DNA of 64,000 nucleotides, taken from assembly GCF_003053565.1 (NCBI RefSeq), contig NZ_QAXS01000002.1, forward strand, positions 83,830 through 147,829, read 5' to 3'. Each line of letters starts with the position of its first letter. Positions within the stretch are counted from its first letter, which is position 1. Of this stretch, positions 9,034-17,819 are shown piece by piece. Source of the DNA: Halanaerobium saccharolyticum. GTDB lineage: Bacteria > Bacillota > Halanaerobiia > Halanaerobiales > Halanaerobiaceae. Made by a program: the position numbers and the translations under genes. The notes beneath the pieces are model-generated. The model made no database searches and was not told the origin of the DNA. It saw only the letters and a list, made by a program, of their open reading frames with translations.

Positions 9034-9979
9034 ATATCTTGGAAATTCAAATTTAAAAGTTTCTGCTGTTGGTCTGGGAACCTGGGCCTATGGTAATGAT
9101 ACATTTGGCAGAGTCGAAGATCAGCAGTCAATCAGGGCAATCAGAGCTGCTGTAGAGGCTGGAGTTACTCTAATTGATACTGCACCTGCTTATGGTGCCG
9201 GACATGCAGAAGAAGTTGTCGGTCAGGCAATTGAGGGCATTAGAGATAAAGTTGTTCTTGCAACAAAATGTGGAACTCACCGTGATGGGCCTAAATATAT
9301 CAGAGATTTAAGTCCGAAAAGAATTAGAAAAGAAATTGAGTCCTCTCTAAGCAGATTAAATGTTGAGCAGATAGACCTTTATCAGATTCACTGGCCTGAT
9401 CCTGATACTCCTTTAGAAGAAAGTGTGGAAGAACTGCTGAAGTTAAAAAGAGAAGGTAAATTTAAGTATTTGGGTGTCTGTAATTTTAAAGTAGATCTGC
9501 TTAAGCAGATTTCTGAGATGACTGATATAATATCACTGCAGCCTCAGTATTCTCTTTTAAAAAGAGATATTGAAGCTGAAATATTACCCTACCTAACTGA
9601 CCATAATCTTGGCTCCTTAAGTTATGGAACTTTAGGTGGCGGGATTTTAAGCGGTAAATATCAGGAAAGACCGGAGTTTGAGGATGAAAAGGACAATAGA
9701 GCTGGTTTTTATCCTTTCTTTAAAAAAGAAAACTGGCCGCAGACTCAGAGCCTGATTAAGCTGCTTAAAGAAATTGCCGCTGCCCATGATCAGACCCCTG
9801 CTCAGACAGCAATTAACTGGGCAATTAGTAGGGCGGGCATAACCACAGCTTTAGTGGGGGCCAAAAACGAAAAACAGGCCAGAGAAAATGCAGCCGCAGC
9901 AGATTTTGAGCTGAGTGAAGCAGAAATGCTTGCTTTAACTGAGGAGTCAAACAAGGTAATAGAAAATTTAAGTAATTAA
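9023..9979 (+). CDS. Aldo/keto reductase
   Basis: NAD(P)H-dependent oxidoreductase of the AKR superfamily, 318 residues in a TIM barrel. The catalytic tetrad is visible: Asp and Tyr in LIDTAPAYGAGHAEE, Lys in VVLATKCG and His in YQIHWPDP. The C-terminal cofactor loop is ALVGAKNEKQARENA. The start is the ATG at 9023 (MEYRYLGNSNLKVS), preceded by TGGAGG inside the end of the mutase gene; the earlier in-frame ATG at 9002 has no SD. The substrate is unknown; the operon partner is the phosphohexomutase. Confidence 0.9.
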   Translation: MEYRYLGNSNLKVSAVGLGTWAYGNDTFGRVEDQQSIRAIRAAVEAGVTLIDTAPAYGAGHAEEVVGQAIEGIRDKVVLATKCGTHRDGPKYIRDLSPKRIRKEIESSLSRLNVEQIDLYQIHWPDPDTPLEESVEELLKLKREGKFKYLGVCNFKVDLLKQISEMTDIISLQPQYSLLKRDIEAEILPYLTDHNLGSLSYGTLGGGILSGKYQERPEFEDEKDNRAGFYPFFKKENWPQTQSLIKLLKEIAAAHDQTPAQTAINWAISRAGITTALVGAKNEKQARENAAAADFELSEAEMLALTEESNKVIENLSN

Positions 9980-10006
9980 ATATATGCCTGAATTAAGGAT
10001 GGTTTG

Positions 10007-11545
10007 ATGCAGAAACCTATTTTTTTCTCAAATAAATATTATCTGATGACTCTAATTCTGGTAATTATAGTTTTTGTAGTGTTTATATTATTTAGTTATA
10101 CTGAAAAAACAGAAGAGGAACAGTTCTTTTTAAATCGAAGTTTAGAAAGACTTAATTCTGAAGTAGAGGTAATCTTAAATACCTATAACATTGCAGCTGA
10201 TGCTGTTTTCAACAATATTCTTGACAGTGAGAAGATCAAAAGGATAATATATTATGGCTGGGAGTTTGAAGATCGCCGGGATAACTACCGCCACTACCTA
10301 CAGGCAGAGCTGGAGCCCTTATATGAGGATTTGAAAAGATATCATGTCCGGCAGCTGCACATACATTTTAAAGATGGCAGCAGTTTTTTGCGAATGCACC
10401 GCCCAGAAACCTATGGTGATAATCTATTTGACGTCAGAGATAGTATTAAATATGTCAATACAGAAGAAAGAAAATTTGTAGGCTTCGAAGAGGGCCGTAT
10501 TTTTAATGGTTACCGCTATATTTATCCTTTAAATTACAATGGTGAACACCTGGCTTCAGTTGAATTCAGCCTTTCTTTTCAGGCGGTTACAGAGCTGTTA
10601 AAGGATAATTTTGGTGGAGCAAATGCCTTTATAATTAAGAATGAGCTGATAGAAGAGACTGTATTTAAAGAAGAACAGTCGAATTATCTAAACTCTTCAA
10701 TTATTCCAGAATACAGTTATGATAAAGAAATTTATAATAACCTGCTCAAAGCTGAGAGTGAGGTAAATCTTAATATTATCAGGGAAATTAATCGAAAAAA
10801 CCAAAAAGAACTGGCTGCTCAAACTGCTGCAGAAAATTCTTTTGTAGTTTCCAGTCGAGTTGACGGCAGCTACTATACCGGCAGTTTTATCAATATTAAG
10901 GGGATAGATGGAAAAACCAAAGCCTATTTAATCAGCTATCAGGAGAATGATTCACTTAACTTTATCAATCAAAATTTCTTTACGACAATTATTATATCTA
11001 TGATATTTTTGATTTTGACTATTATTCTACTGACTATAATTTTTTCCAGCAACAGCAGGCTCAGATTTTTAGCCCACAATGATCAGCTGACCGGGGTAAG
11101 CAACCGCCATCATCTGACTGAGGTTCTGGAAAGAGAATATGACCGCAGCCGCAGATATAATAATTCTTTTTCTTTGATTATTTTTGATATTGACCACTTT
11201 AAAAGTATTAATGATAATTTCGGCCATGATCAGGGAGACTTCATTCTAAAAGAACTGAGCAGACTGGTAAAGAAAAACATCCGTAAAAGTGACTATTTTG
11301 GCCGCTGGGGAGGAGAAGAATTTATAGTTATTGCTCCGGAGAGCAGTCTTCAGGATGCCGAAAAGTTTGCCGAAAAATTGAGAAAAGAAATTGAAGAATA
11401 TAACTTTATGGAAAAGCGTAAGGTAACAGCCAGTTTTGGAGCTGCAGAAATTAAGAATGGTGATAATATTGATCAACTGATTAAAAGGGCAGATGACGCT
11501 CTCTACAGAGCAAAAGAAAAAGGAAGAAATAGAGTTGAAGTTTAA
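10007..11545 (+). CDS. dCache sensor diguanylate cyclase
   Basis: Predicted extracellular-sensing diguanylate cyclase, 512 residues. TM1 is about residues 8-30. A long extracytoplasmic sensor (35-310) follows, carrying LHIHFKDGSSFLRMHRPE, characteristic of the dCache_3 family. TM2 is about 323-346. The cytoplasmic GGDEF domain (350-510) has an intact catalytic GGEEF and an RKSD allosteric I-site spaced exactly five residues before it, so product inhibition is expected. AAGGATGG precedes the start; TTG at 10004 is an alternative. It lies 27 bp after the aldo/keto reductase, probably in the same transcript. Confidence 0.9.
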   Translation: MQKPIFFSNKYYLMTLILVIIVFVVFILFSYTEKTEEEQFFLNRSLERLNSEVEVILNTYNIAADAVFNNILDSEKIKRIIYYGWEFEDRRDNYRHYLQAELEPLYEDLKRYHVRQLHIHFKDGSSFLRMHRPETYGDNLFDVRDSIKYVNTEERKFVGFEEGRIFNGYRYIYPLNYNGEHLASVEFSLSFQAVTELLKDNFGGANAFIIKNELIEETVFKEEQSNYLNSSIIPEYSYDKEIYNNLLKAESEVNLNIIREINRKNQKELAAQTAAENSFVVSSRVDGSYYTGSFINIKGIDGKTKAYLISYQENDSLNFINQNFFTTIIISMIFLILTIILLTIIFSSNSRLRFLAHNDQLTGVSNRHHLTEVLEREYDRSRRYNNSFSLIIFDIDHFKSINDNFGHDQGDFILKELSRLVKKNIRKSDYFGRWGGEEFIVIAPESSLQDAEKFAEKLRKEIEEYNFMEKRKVTASFGAAEIKNGDNIDQLIKRADDALYRAKEKGRNRVEV

Positions 11546-11552
11546 GTAGAGA

Positions 11553-11582
11553 AAAGTCCTGAGTTTTTTAACTCAGGACTTT
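11553..11582. terminator. Terminator shared by convergent genes
   Basis: Perfect 13-bp inverted repeat (11553-11565 with 11570-11582) around a TTTT loop, between the GGDEF gene (+) and ytfJ (-). Confidence 0.75.
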
Positions 11583-11621
11583 AAATTAGAAAGCACAGAC
11601 GGGCAAAAAGCTGCTGCTTAA

Positions 11622-11999
11622 CTACTCATCTTTTTCTGGCTCAGCCTCTTCTTTCTTTGCTTCTTTTTTCTCTTTTGCCTCTTCAATCTTTTCAATCAGA
11701 GAGGGAACTTTTTCTATCAACTTATCTAGAGAGCCCTTACTTTTTACAGGTATCATTTCCACTTCAGCCCCGCGAATAACCAGGATCGCATCAGGTGAGA
11801 TTTTGCAGCCGACTCCACCTCCACCGCCACCAGCATTTTCTTCTTCGCCAATGCCACCACCAAGGCCAAAGGAAGCGGTAATAATCGGGATCAATTTAAC
11901 CTCACCAACTTCAATCATTTCCCCAACAACTGTTTCAGTTTTTAAAAAGTTATCGAGTTTAGCATACATTGTTTCCAGAACTTTTTCAGCACTCTGCAT
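11622..11999 (-). CDS. ytfJ: GerW/YtfJ family protein
   Basis: Small GerW (YtfJ) family protein, 125 residues. The conserved core is TVVGEMIEVGEVKLIPI, followed by a glycine-rich stretch (GGGGGGVGCKISPDAIL) and VEMIPVKSKGS. The C-terminal 30 residues are a charged Lys/Glu tail. The ATG at 11999 lies 9 nt after AAAGG; the ATG at 12008 abuts that SD. It lies 5 bp after the DUF2953 gene, the same pairing as ytfI-ytfJ of Bacillus. In Bacillus, GerW is tied to spore germination, yet relatives of this organism are not known as good spore formers, so another role is likely. Confidence 0.85.
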   Translation of the reverse strand: MQSAEKVLETMYAKLDNFLKTETVVGEMIEVGEVKLIPIITASFGLGGGIGEEENAGGGGGGVGCKISPDAILVIRGAEVEMIPVKSKGSLDKLIEKVPSLIEKIEEAKEKKEAKKEEAEPEKDE

Positions 12000-12004
12000 C
12001 AGAA

Positions 12005-12700
12005 TCATCCTTTCTTAGAATTTAATTGATATAAACGCCACAATATTTTAATAGTCTTTAGAGAAAATACAAATTTCAATAAATGAAAAATTATTTGGGC
12101 CGGTATTATTTTACCGCCGGTAGAGCCTTCTGCTTCAAAAACCACCTCCTGCCAGCTGATTTCAGCCTTAAGATCGGGATAGTCAAAGAGTTCCTTAATA
12201 GTGTAATAAAAAGCCAGAAAAAGTCCGTTGTAATAAGGATCAGCAAAGGAAAAATAGATGTATAATTTTAGATAATCCATTTTTAGAATTTTAAAGAGCT
12301 CTACAATAAATCTAAAAATATGGTTTAAATTTTCCTTATTGATCAGTTTAAAATCAAAGTTGAAAGCTGATTTCTTTTTAGATTTTTCTTTCTTTTTACT
12401 TTTAGAACCCAATTCATTAATTTTTTTGTTGATTACCTTTTTTGATTTCTCTTCGATTAAACTCCCCACTTTAGTTTCTCTTAACTGCAGATTTTTCTGG
12501 AAACCAAATATTTCAATAACAAAAGATTGGTCTTCCCCCTGCCAGCTGAAGTGTAATTTCAAAAAAATTAGCGAGAGATTAATGCTGCAGCTAAAATCTT
12601 GTTGGTAGTTAAAACTAAAGCTGTAGTAATAGGGAATAACAAGCAGCAGAAGTAGAAAGAATATTAAGAAAATTAATAACAAAAATAAAAGCTGAAGCAA
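12005..12700 (-). CDS. ytfI: DUF2953 (YtfI-like) membrane protein
   Basis: 231-residue protein of unknown function. The N-terminus is a single strongly hydrophobic segment (LQLLFLLLIFLIFFLLLLL). The rest is soluble with a Lys/Ser-rich linker near residue 110. The C-terminal part contains KAEISWQEVVFEAEG and GGKIIPAQI, resembling DUF2953 proteins. The TTG at 12700 is chosen because AAAGGAGG lies 7 nt upstream; the ATG at 12736 has none. The tandem with ytfJ supports the family call. Confidence 0.75.
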   Translation of the reverse strand: MLQLLFLLLIFLIFFLLLLLVIPYYYSFSFNYQQDFSCSINLSLIFLKLHFSWQGEDQSFVIEIFGFQKNLQLRETKVGSLIEEKSKKVINKKINELGSKSKKKEKSKKKSAFNFDFKLINKENLNHIFRFIVELFKILKMDYLKLYIYFSFADPYYNGLFLAFYYTIKELFDYPDLKAEISWQEVVFEAEGSTGGKIIPAQIIFHLLKFVFSLKTIKILWRLYQLNSKKG

Positions 12701-12725
12701 TTTTTTTCCTCCTTTACACAATAAT

Positions 12726-12754
12726 ATTATACACAAAAATATTAGTTTTGTATA
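12726..12754 (-). promoter_or_regulatory. Promoter of ytfI-ytfJ
   Basis: On the minus strand: TATACA (12754-12749), a 17-bp spacer, TATAAT (12731-12726), about 26 bp before the TTG start. Confidence 0.6.
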
Positions 12755-12846
12755 GTGATTTCTGTAACAATATCTCCGATCACCAACTTTTAAGCTCTAA
12801 TTTTCAGTTACTGCCTAATTATTAAAAAAAGAAATCTCTTATTTAA

Positions 12847-12875
12847 TAGACATCATCAGCTACTTTCGATATAAT
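12847..12875 (+). promoter_or_regulatory. Promoter of thrC
   Basis: TAGACA (12847-12852), a 17-bp spacer, TATAAT (12870-12875). It is divergent from the ytfI promoter. Confidence 0.65.
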
Positions 12876-12932
12876 AATTTATAGTTATCAATTTTTTAAA
12901 TTTTAGATTATAAATTAGTGGAGGTAGAGAGT

Positions 12933-14426
12933 ATGGAGTATATAAGTACTAGAGGTAATTTTAGAAGTGTTAGTTCAGCAGAGGCAATCAGCCTGGGAAT
13001 GGTTCCAGAAGGTGGGCTTTTTGTTCCCCGGTCAATACCTGAGCTGAGTTTGGATGCCATTACAGCAAAAAAGGATGCCAGCTATCAGGAACTTGCTCAG
13101 TGGATTTTCAAGAAATTTTTAACTGATTTTAGTAAAGAGGAAATAGAAGGGTCGGTTGAGGCTGCTTATAAAGAGGAAAGTTTTCCACCTGCAGCTAAAA
13201 CACCGCTTGTTAAATTAAACAGCAACACCTTTATTTTAGAGCTCTGGCACGGTCCAACTGCAGCTTTTAAAGATATGGCGCTGCAGGTGCTGCCGCAGCT
13301 TTTAGTCCGCTCAGTCAAAAAACTGGGAGTAAAAAAAGAAATAGTTATTCTGGTCGCCACCTCCGGGGATACTGGTAAAGCTGCTCTTGAGGGATTTAAA
13401 GATGTAGAGGGAGTTAAGATTATTGTTTTTTATCCCGAAGAAGGGGTCAGCCGGGTCCAGGAAGATCAGATGAAAACAACCGGAGGCCAGAATACAGATG
13501 TTGTTTCTCTAAAAGGAAATTTTGATGACTGTCAGACTGCAGTCAAAAATGTTTTTGCAGATCAGGAGTTTAAAAAGCGGATGGAAGCAGGAAATTATCA
13601 ATTTTCTTCAGCTAATTCAATTAACTGGGGCCGGCTGCTGCCGCAAATTGTCTATTATTTTAAAGCTTATTTTGAACTTTTAAATAAGGACGAAATCAGA
13701 GCAGGGGAAAAAATTAATATTTCTGTACCTACAGGTAATTTTGGTAATATCCTGGCAGCCTACTATGCCTATCGAATGGGGCTGCCTGTAAACAAATTCA
13801 TTTGTGCTTCAAATGACAATAAGGTACTGACAGACTTCTTAGAAACTGGAATATATGACACTGAGCGTGAATTCAAAAAAACTATTAGTCCCTCTATGGA
13901 TATTTTGATTTCATCAAATTTAGAGCGTTTTCTTTTTGAAATTACAGGACATGACAGTGAACAAATCAAGCAGTGGTATCAGGAACTTAAGACAAATAAT
14001 AAATTTAAAATTGATGAGCAGACTCTGGCGGAAATTAAAGAGCTATTTGTTGGCCAGTACAGTACAGAAAAGGAAGCCCGCAGCACAATTAATAATGTTT
14101 TCAAGAAATTTAATTATCTGATCGATCCTCATACAGCAGTCGGAGTTGATTCTCTGGTTAAATACCGCAGTCAGAGTGCTGATCAGAAAAAAGCTGTTGT
14201 CGACTCTACCGCCAGTCCCTATAAATTCAGCCGGGCAGTTTTGGAATCCTTAAAGGAAAAAGAGATTAATGCTGATGAATATAGAATAATCGAAGAACTG
14301 GAAGCATTAACTGAGACAGAAATTCACCGCGGCCTTAAAGGTCTCGAGACTATGGAAAGCAGACATCAGAAGAGCTGCAGCAAAGATGAAGTAAAGAAAA
14401 AGATTGCAGAAATCTTAAATATTTAA
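12933..14426 (+). CDS. thrC: Threonine synthase
   Basis: PLP enzyme converting O-phosphohomoserine to threonine. N-terminal motif STRGNFRSVSSAEAI and GMVPEGGLFVP match ThrC. The PLP lysine is in GPTAAFKDMALQ, with VATSGDTGKAALEG for phosphate binding and SANSINWGRLLPQ downstream. At 497 residues it is the long ThrC form. The ATG at 12933 follows TGGAGGT at a good distance; the GTG at 12918 is part of that SD. No other threonine genes lie nearby. Confidence 0.93.
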   Translation: MEYISTRGNFRSVSSAEAISLGMVPEGGLFVPRSIPELSLDAITAKKDASYQELAQWIFKKFLTDFSKEEIEGSVEAAYKEESFPPAAKTPLVKLNSNTFILELWHGPTAAFKDMALQVLPQLLVRSVKKLGVKKEIVILVATSGDTGKAALEGFKDVEGVKIIVFYPEEGVSRVQEDQMKTTGGQNTDVVSLKGNFDDCQTAVKNVFADQEFKKRMEAGNYQFSSANSINWGRLLPQIVYYFKAYFELLNKDEIRAGEKINISVPTGNFGNILAAYYAYRMGLPVNKFICASNDNKVLTDFLETGIYDTEREFKKTISPSMDILISSNLERFLFEITGHDSEQIKQWYQELKTNNKFKIDEQTLAEIKELFVGQYSTEKEARSTINNVFKKFNYLIDPHTAVGVDSLVKYRSQSADQKKAVVDSTASPYKFSRAVLESLKEKEINADEYRIIEELEALTETEIHRGLKGLETMESRHQKSCSKDEVKKKIAEILNI

Positions 14427-14448
14427 ATTTTATCTATACATTTCAGAT

Positions 14449-14473
14449 GCCGGCATTTATCTTCATCGCCGGC
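14449..14473 (+). terminator. Possible thrC terminator
   Basis: GCCGGC is repeated at 14449-14454 and 14468-14473 and can pair across a 13-nt loop, followed by TATTTTA. The T tract is weak. Confidence 0.4.
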
Positions 14474-14583
14474 TATTTTACTAATCCACAAAAAAAGCTG
14501 AAGCTTTATTTATATAAATACAAAACGCTTTATTAAACTGATCAATTGCTGAACAATCATTGGGAAAATAAGGAGAATTAATT

Positions 14584-15978
14584 ATGGCAGTTTTTTTATC
14601 ATATCTACCGCTCTGGAAAGAAGCATTTGTCCTTGCCTGGCCGGTAATGCTCAATCATATTTTTGTCACAGCAATGAGAACTACAGATATGATTCTAATG
14701 GGCTTTTTTGGACCGGCAGCAGTGACAGCTGTTGGACTGGGAGATGTCTGGGAAAGTATAATTTTAAGAATTGGTCTCGGCCTCGGCACCGGCAGTATTT
14801 CTTTAATTTCTCAGGAGAGTGGGGTTAAAACAGCTGCTGCTAAAGCAAATAAAGATATTATTTTATCTCAGGTAATCTATGTCTCAATTTTAATCGGGAT
14901 TCCCTTTATTTTTATCGCTCTATTTTTTGCTGAAAATATGATCTCTCTGCTGGGAGCAGCACCAGAAGTAATCAAACTGGGATCTCAGTATCTTTTAATA
15001 ATCTTTGCAGCTGCTCCTTTTAGAATAGTTTCTATTATTTCTGCTCGAGCCCTGCAGGGAAGTGGTGATACCAAAACTCCAATGGTCGTTGAGGTTATTT
15101 CCAACCTGATTAATATTATAGTTTCGGCCGGGCTGGCCCTGGGGATTGGGTTTTTCCCGAAAATTGGTGTGCCAGGAGTTGGGATTGGTACTTTTACAGC
15201 TAAGACCCTTTCAGCTTTAATTTTTATTTTTATATTTTTAAGCTCCAAAAGTGAATTCAATCTAAAAAATCCGCTCAAACACTGGGATTTCATTTTAATT
15301 AAACAGCTTTTTAAAGTCAGCGCTCCCAAAATAGCACAGGGACTTTATCAGAGTCTGATTACCTTTCCCTTTAATTCGATAGTCCTGCTTTTTGGAACCG
15401 AGGCTGCCGCGGCTTTCCACATTGCTCGCCGTGTATTTCAGCAGTTAATTGCTCCCATGCACCGCTCTTATTATACTGTGACAACAATTTTAAGTGGACA
15501 AAAAATTGGCTCTGCTAGAGCAGAAGAGAGTAAAAAGACGGTGGAGGCAATGATCATTTTAACTATCATTTCTATTGGCAGTTTTTCACTCTTGATCTTT
15601 TTTAATTCACCGCTTTTAGTCAGTCTCTTTGGAGATAATCCAGAAACTCTGGCAATAGCTGTAAGATTTCTTAAGGCCTTCAGTATTGGGGGACCGGTGA
15701 TTACAATTTATGGTGTGCTGGCCGGTCATTTAAATGGAGCCGGCAATACTCAGTCTGCCTTATACGGCAATCTTTTTTCGCAGACAATTTTTAAACTTGG
15801 TTTGAGTTATCTACTGGGAGTAGTCTTTAATCTGGGCCTGCTGGGAGTTTTTATTGCTCTCCCGGTTGACTTTTTAGGCAGGGCACTCTGGGTTGGCCGC
15901 AAATACTTAAGTGATGACTGGATCAAGGAGGCAGATTTTATGATCTCAGAGAGGAGAAAAGAGCAGAATAATAGCTAA
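14584..15978 (+). CDS. MATE family efflux transporter
   Basis: Multidrug/toxin-extrusion type transporter in the inner membrane, 464 residues with about 12 hydrophobic segments. The paired MatE repeats start near LAWPVMLNHIFVTAMRTTDMI and FKVSAPKIAQGLYQSL. Also characteristic are LQGSGDTKTPM in the first half and the matching HLNGAGNTQSALYGN in the second. Coupling ion (Na+ or H+) and substrate cannot be told from the sequence. SD AAGGAG precedes the ATG. Monocistronic in appearance. Confidence 0.9.
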   Translation: MAVFLSYLPLWKEAFVLAWPVMLNHIFVTAMRTTDMILMGFFGPAAVTAVGLGDVWESIILRIGLGLGTGSISLISQESGVKTAAAKANKDIILSQVIYVSILIGIPFIFIALFFAENMISLLGAAPEVIKLGSQYLLIIFAAAPFRIVSIISARALQGSGDTKTPMVVEVISNLINIIVSAGLALGIGFFPKIGVPGVGIGTFTAKTLSALIFIFIFLSSKSEFNLKNPLKHWDFILIKQLFKVSAPKIAQGLYQSLITFPFNSIVLLFGTEAAAAFHIARRVFQQLIAPMHRSYYTVTTILSGQKIGSARAEESKKTVEAMIILTIISIGSFSLLIFFNSPLLVSLFGDNPETLAIAVRFLKAFSIGGPVITIYGVLAGHLNGAGNTQSALYGNLFSQTIFKLGLSYLLGVVFNLGLLGVFIALPVDFLGRALWVGRKYLSDDWIKEADFMISERRKEQNNS

Positions 15979-15983
15979 TTATC

Positions 15984-16034
15984 TTCAAGTAATTCAGGCA
16001 GGCAATTAATTAGCAAAATCAACTTGAATTTTTT
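15984..16034 (+). terminator. Weak terminator after the MATE gene
   Basis: TTCAAGT (15984-15990) pairs with ACTTGAA (16022-16028) across a 31-nt loop, followed by TTTTTT. The long loop makes this tentative. Confidence 0.35.
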
Positions 16035-16154
16035 ACAGGTCAAAAATTAGTGACAGCGAATTATTTAAATAGAGATTAAAGAGAAGTTAAATTATCAAGA
16101 TTTATTAGGGGGTGCAGGATAATTAAAAGGCCTGAAATATATAAAAAGCTGAAA

Positions 16155-17009
16155 TTGTTTGAAGACAGAACCCTGCTTTCAATTTTTGTGATTTTATGTC
16201 TTGCTGTTTTAGTTGCTTTCATTGTTTATTTTACTGGTGGAACCCGCTTTAGTTATGCCCATTTAATCTACCTGCCAATTATTTTGGCTGCTTATTTTTA
16301 TAAAATAAAGGGAGGAATAACTGCTGCATTAATTGGAGGATTTCTACTGGGACCTTATATGCCGCTTAATACCAGTACTATGACAATGCAGGGTTTGGAA
16401 AACTGGACTTTTAGAATGTCTCTACTGGTTATAGTTGGAACTTTTGCCGGATATTTATTTTCTCTGCTCGAAAGTCAGCTTGAGCAGGTAAATCAAATTG
16501 CTTATTATGACTCTGAAACAGGACTGCCCAATAAGTTAAAATTAAAAAAAGAACTGGAAAAAGAGATTGAGGCTGAAAATGATTTCTATTTATTAATCTT
16601 AAGCATCAATAATTTTATTGATATTTATAAGATGATTGGCTTTATGAACTTTTCTAACTATATCAAAAAATTACTGCAGTATATAAAAGACTTTGAAAAG
16701 ATTAGAGACCAAATTTATTATATTAATGAAAGTAAATATGGGCTTATTTTAAAAAAAGAAGCAGATTTATCAATCTTTCTTAGTCAATTTGTAGAATACA
16801 TGGATCATGCTGTTGAGTTTAATCAGATTTCTATTTTTAATGATATCAGTCTGGGGATTACAGCTTATCCTGAACAGAGTCAGATAGCAGATGAGCTTAT
16901 TGATCAGGCCTTTATATCTCTGGAAAAAGCAGCTACCAAAAAACTTCAGTACTGTGGCAGTATCAGGAGCAGGACAGCAGCTTTAAAGAGAGTAATATTG
17001 GATTATTAG
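16155..17009 (+). CDS. Degenerate GGDEF half of a frameshifted GGDEF-EAL gene
   Basis: N-terminal half of a membrane c-di-GMP phosphodiesterase gene. About four hydrophobic segments lie in residues 7-115, followed by a GGDEF-type domain whose signature is lost: YINESKYGLIL stands where GGDEF would be, so no cyclase activity is expected. The frame leaves the family pattern after EKAATKK (about 16940), ending in an unrelated tail CGSIRSRTAAL. Adding one A to the A6 run at 16938-16943 restores continuity into the EAL half. The TTG at 16155 lacks an SD. AGGGGG at 16107-16112 instead points to a non-standard ATA/ATT start near 16119-16122. Confidence 0.75.
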   Translation: MFEDRTLLSIFVILCLAVLVAFIVYFTGGTRFSYAHLIYLPIILAAYFYKIKGGITAALIGGFLLGPYMPLNTSTMTMQGLENWTFRMSLLVIVGTFAGYLFSLLESQLEQVNQIAYYDSETGLPNKLKLKKELEKEIEAENDFYLLILSINNFIDIYKMIGFMNFSNYIKKLLQYIKDFEKIRDQIYYINESKYGLILKKEADLSIFLSQFVEYMDHAVEFNQISIFNDISLGITAYPEQSQIADELIDQAFISLEKAATKKLQYCGSIRSRTAALKRVILDY

Positions 17010-17203
17010 CTGATATTAATAAATCAATCTTAAATGATGATTTTGAACTTTATTATCAGCCAAAGGTAAATCTGCTTGACAAAAGTGTAGAAACATTTGA
17101 GGCCCTAATCAGATGGAATCATCCAGAGAGAGGCTTTATCTCACCTGCTGAATTTATTCCTCTAGTTGAGCAGAGCAGTCTGATTGAACCACTGACTGAA
17201 TGG

Positions 17204-17791
17204 GTGGTCAAAAGGGCTTTAAATGACATTAATAAGTTTAACCAGAAAAATGAAGATGAAAAATATTCAATTGCAGTCAATATTTCTGCCCGAAATCTGC
17301 AGCATCCAAACTTTGCAGAAAGCTTAATTCAAAATTTGGAGTTTTTTAATATCAATCCAGAAAGATTAAGCCTTGAAATAACAGAGACAGATTTGATTTT
17401 AGAAATTAAAGAAAATATCAAAAAGCTAAAAAAGCTTAAGGCAAAGGGAATCAAGATTTATCTTGATGATTTTGGCAAGGGTTATTCATCTTTAAAATAC
17501 CTAAAAGAACTGCCGGTGGATTATTTGAAAATAGACCGGTATTTTATTAAAAACATTGGTCTGGAAAAATCTACAGAAAATATTATTCATTCAATTATAA
17601 ATATGGCCCACGCTCTTAATTTAAAAGTAGTTGCAGAGGGAGTAGAAAAAAAGGAGCAGCTTGAATTTTTGCAGGAACTGGACTGTGATTATGCTCAGGG
17701 TTATTATTTTGCCAGACCGGATACTAAAGAAAATATTATAAAAAAGCTGGCAGAAGAAGATAAATATATTTTAAACAGTATTGATAATTAA
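17204..17791 (+). CDS. EAL phosphodiesterase half of the frameshifted gene
   Basis: C-terminal half of the same gene. Its reading frame is open from about 16940, and the EAL domain truly begins near 17012 with ELYYQPKV and the signature FEALIRW before any usable start codon. Downstream residues are all retained: VNISARNL, LEITETD, LDDFGKGYSSL, LKIDRYF, VVAEGVE and CDYAQGYYFARP. It is therefore a complete phosphodiesterase catalytic domain. As sequenced, the first usable start codon (GTG 17204) would cut off the catalytic Glu of the EAL motif, so a functional enzyme requires the frame to be restored. Confidence 0.75.
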   Translation: MVKRALNDINKFNQKNEDEKYSIAVNISARNLQHPNFAESLIQNLEFFNINPERLSLEITETDLILEIKENIKKLKKLKAKGIKIYLDDFGKGYSSLKYLKELPVDYLKIDRYFIKNIGLEKSTENIIHSIINMAHALNLKVVAEGVEKKEQLEFLQELDCDYAQGYYFARPDTKENIIKKLAEEDKYILNSIDN

Positions 17792-17819
17792 TTTATTTTG
17801 AAAGGAGAACTAAAGCAGG

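Noticed and set aside
11803..12018. Pro-rich plus-strand ORF across ytfJ
   Set aside because: Antisense of the glycine-rich part of YtfJ (GGN codons read as CC-rich). Low complexity without an SD.
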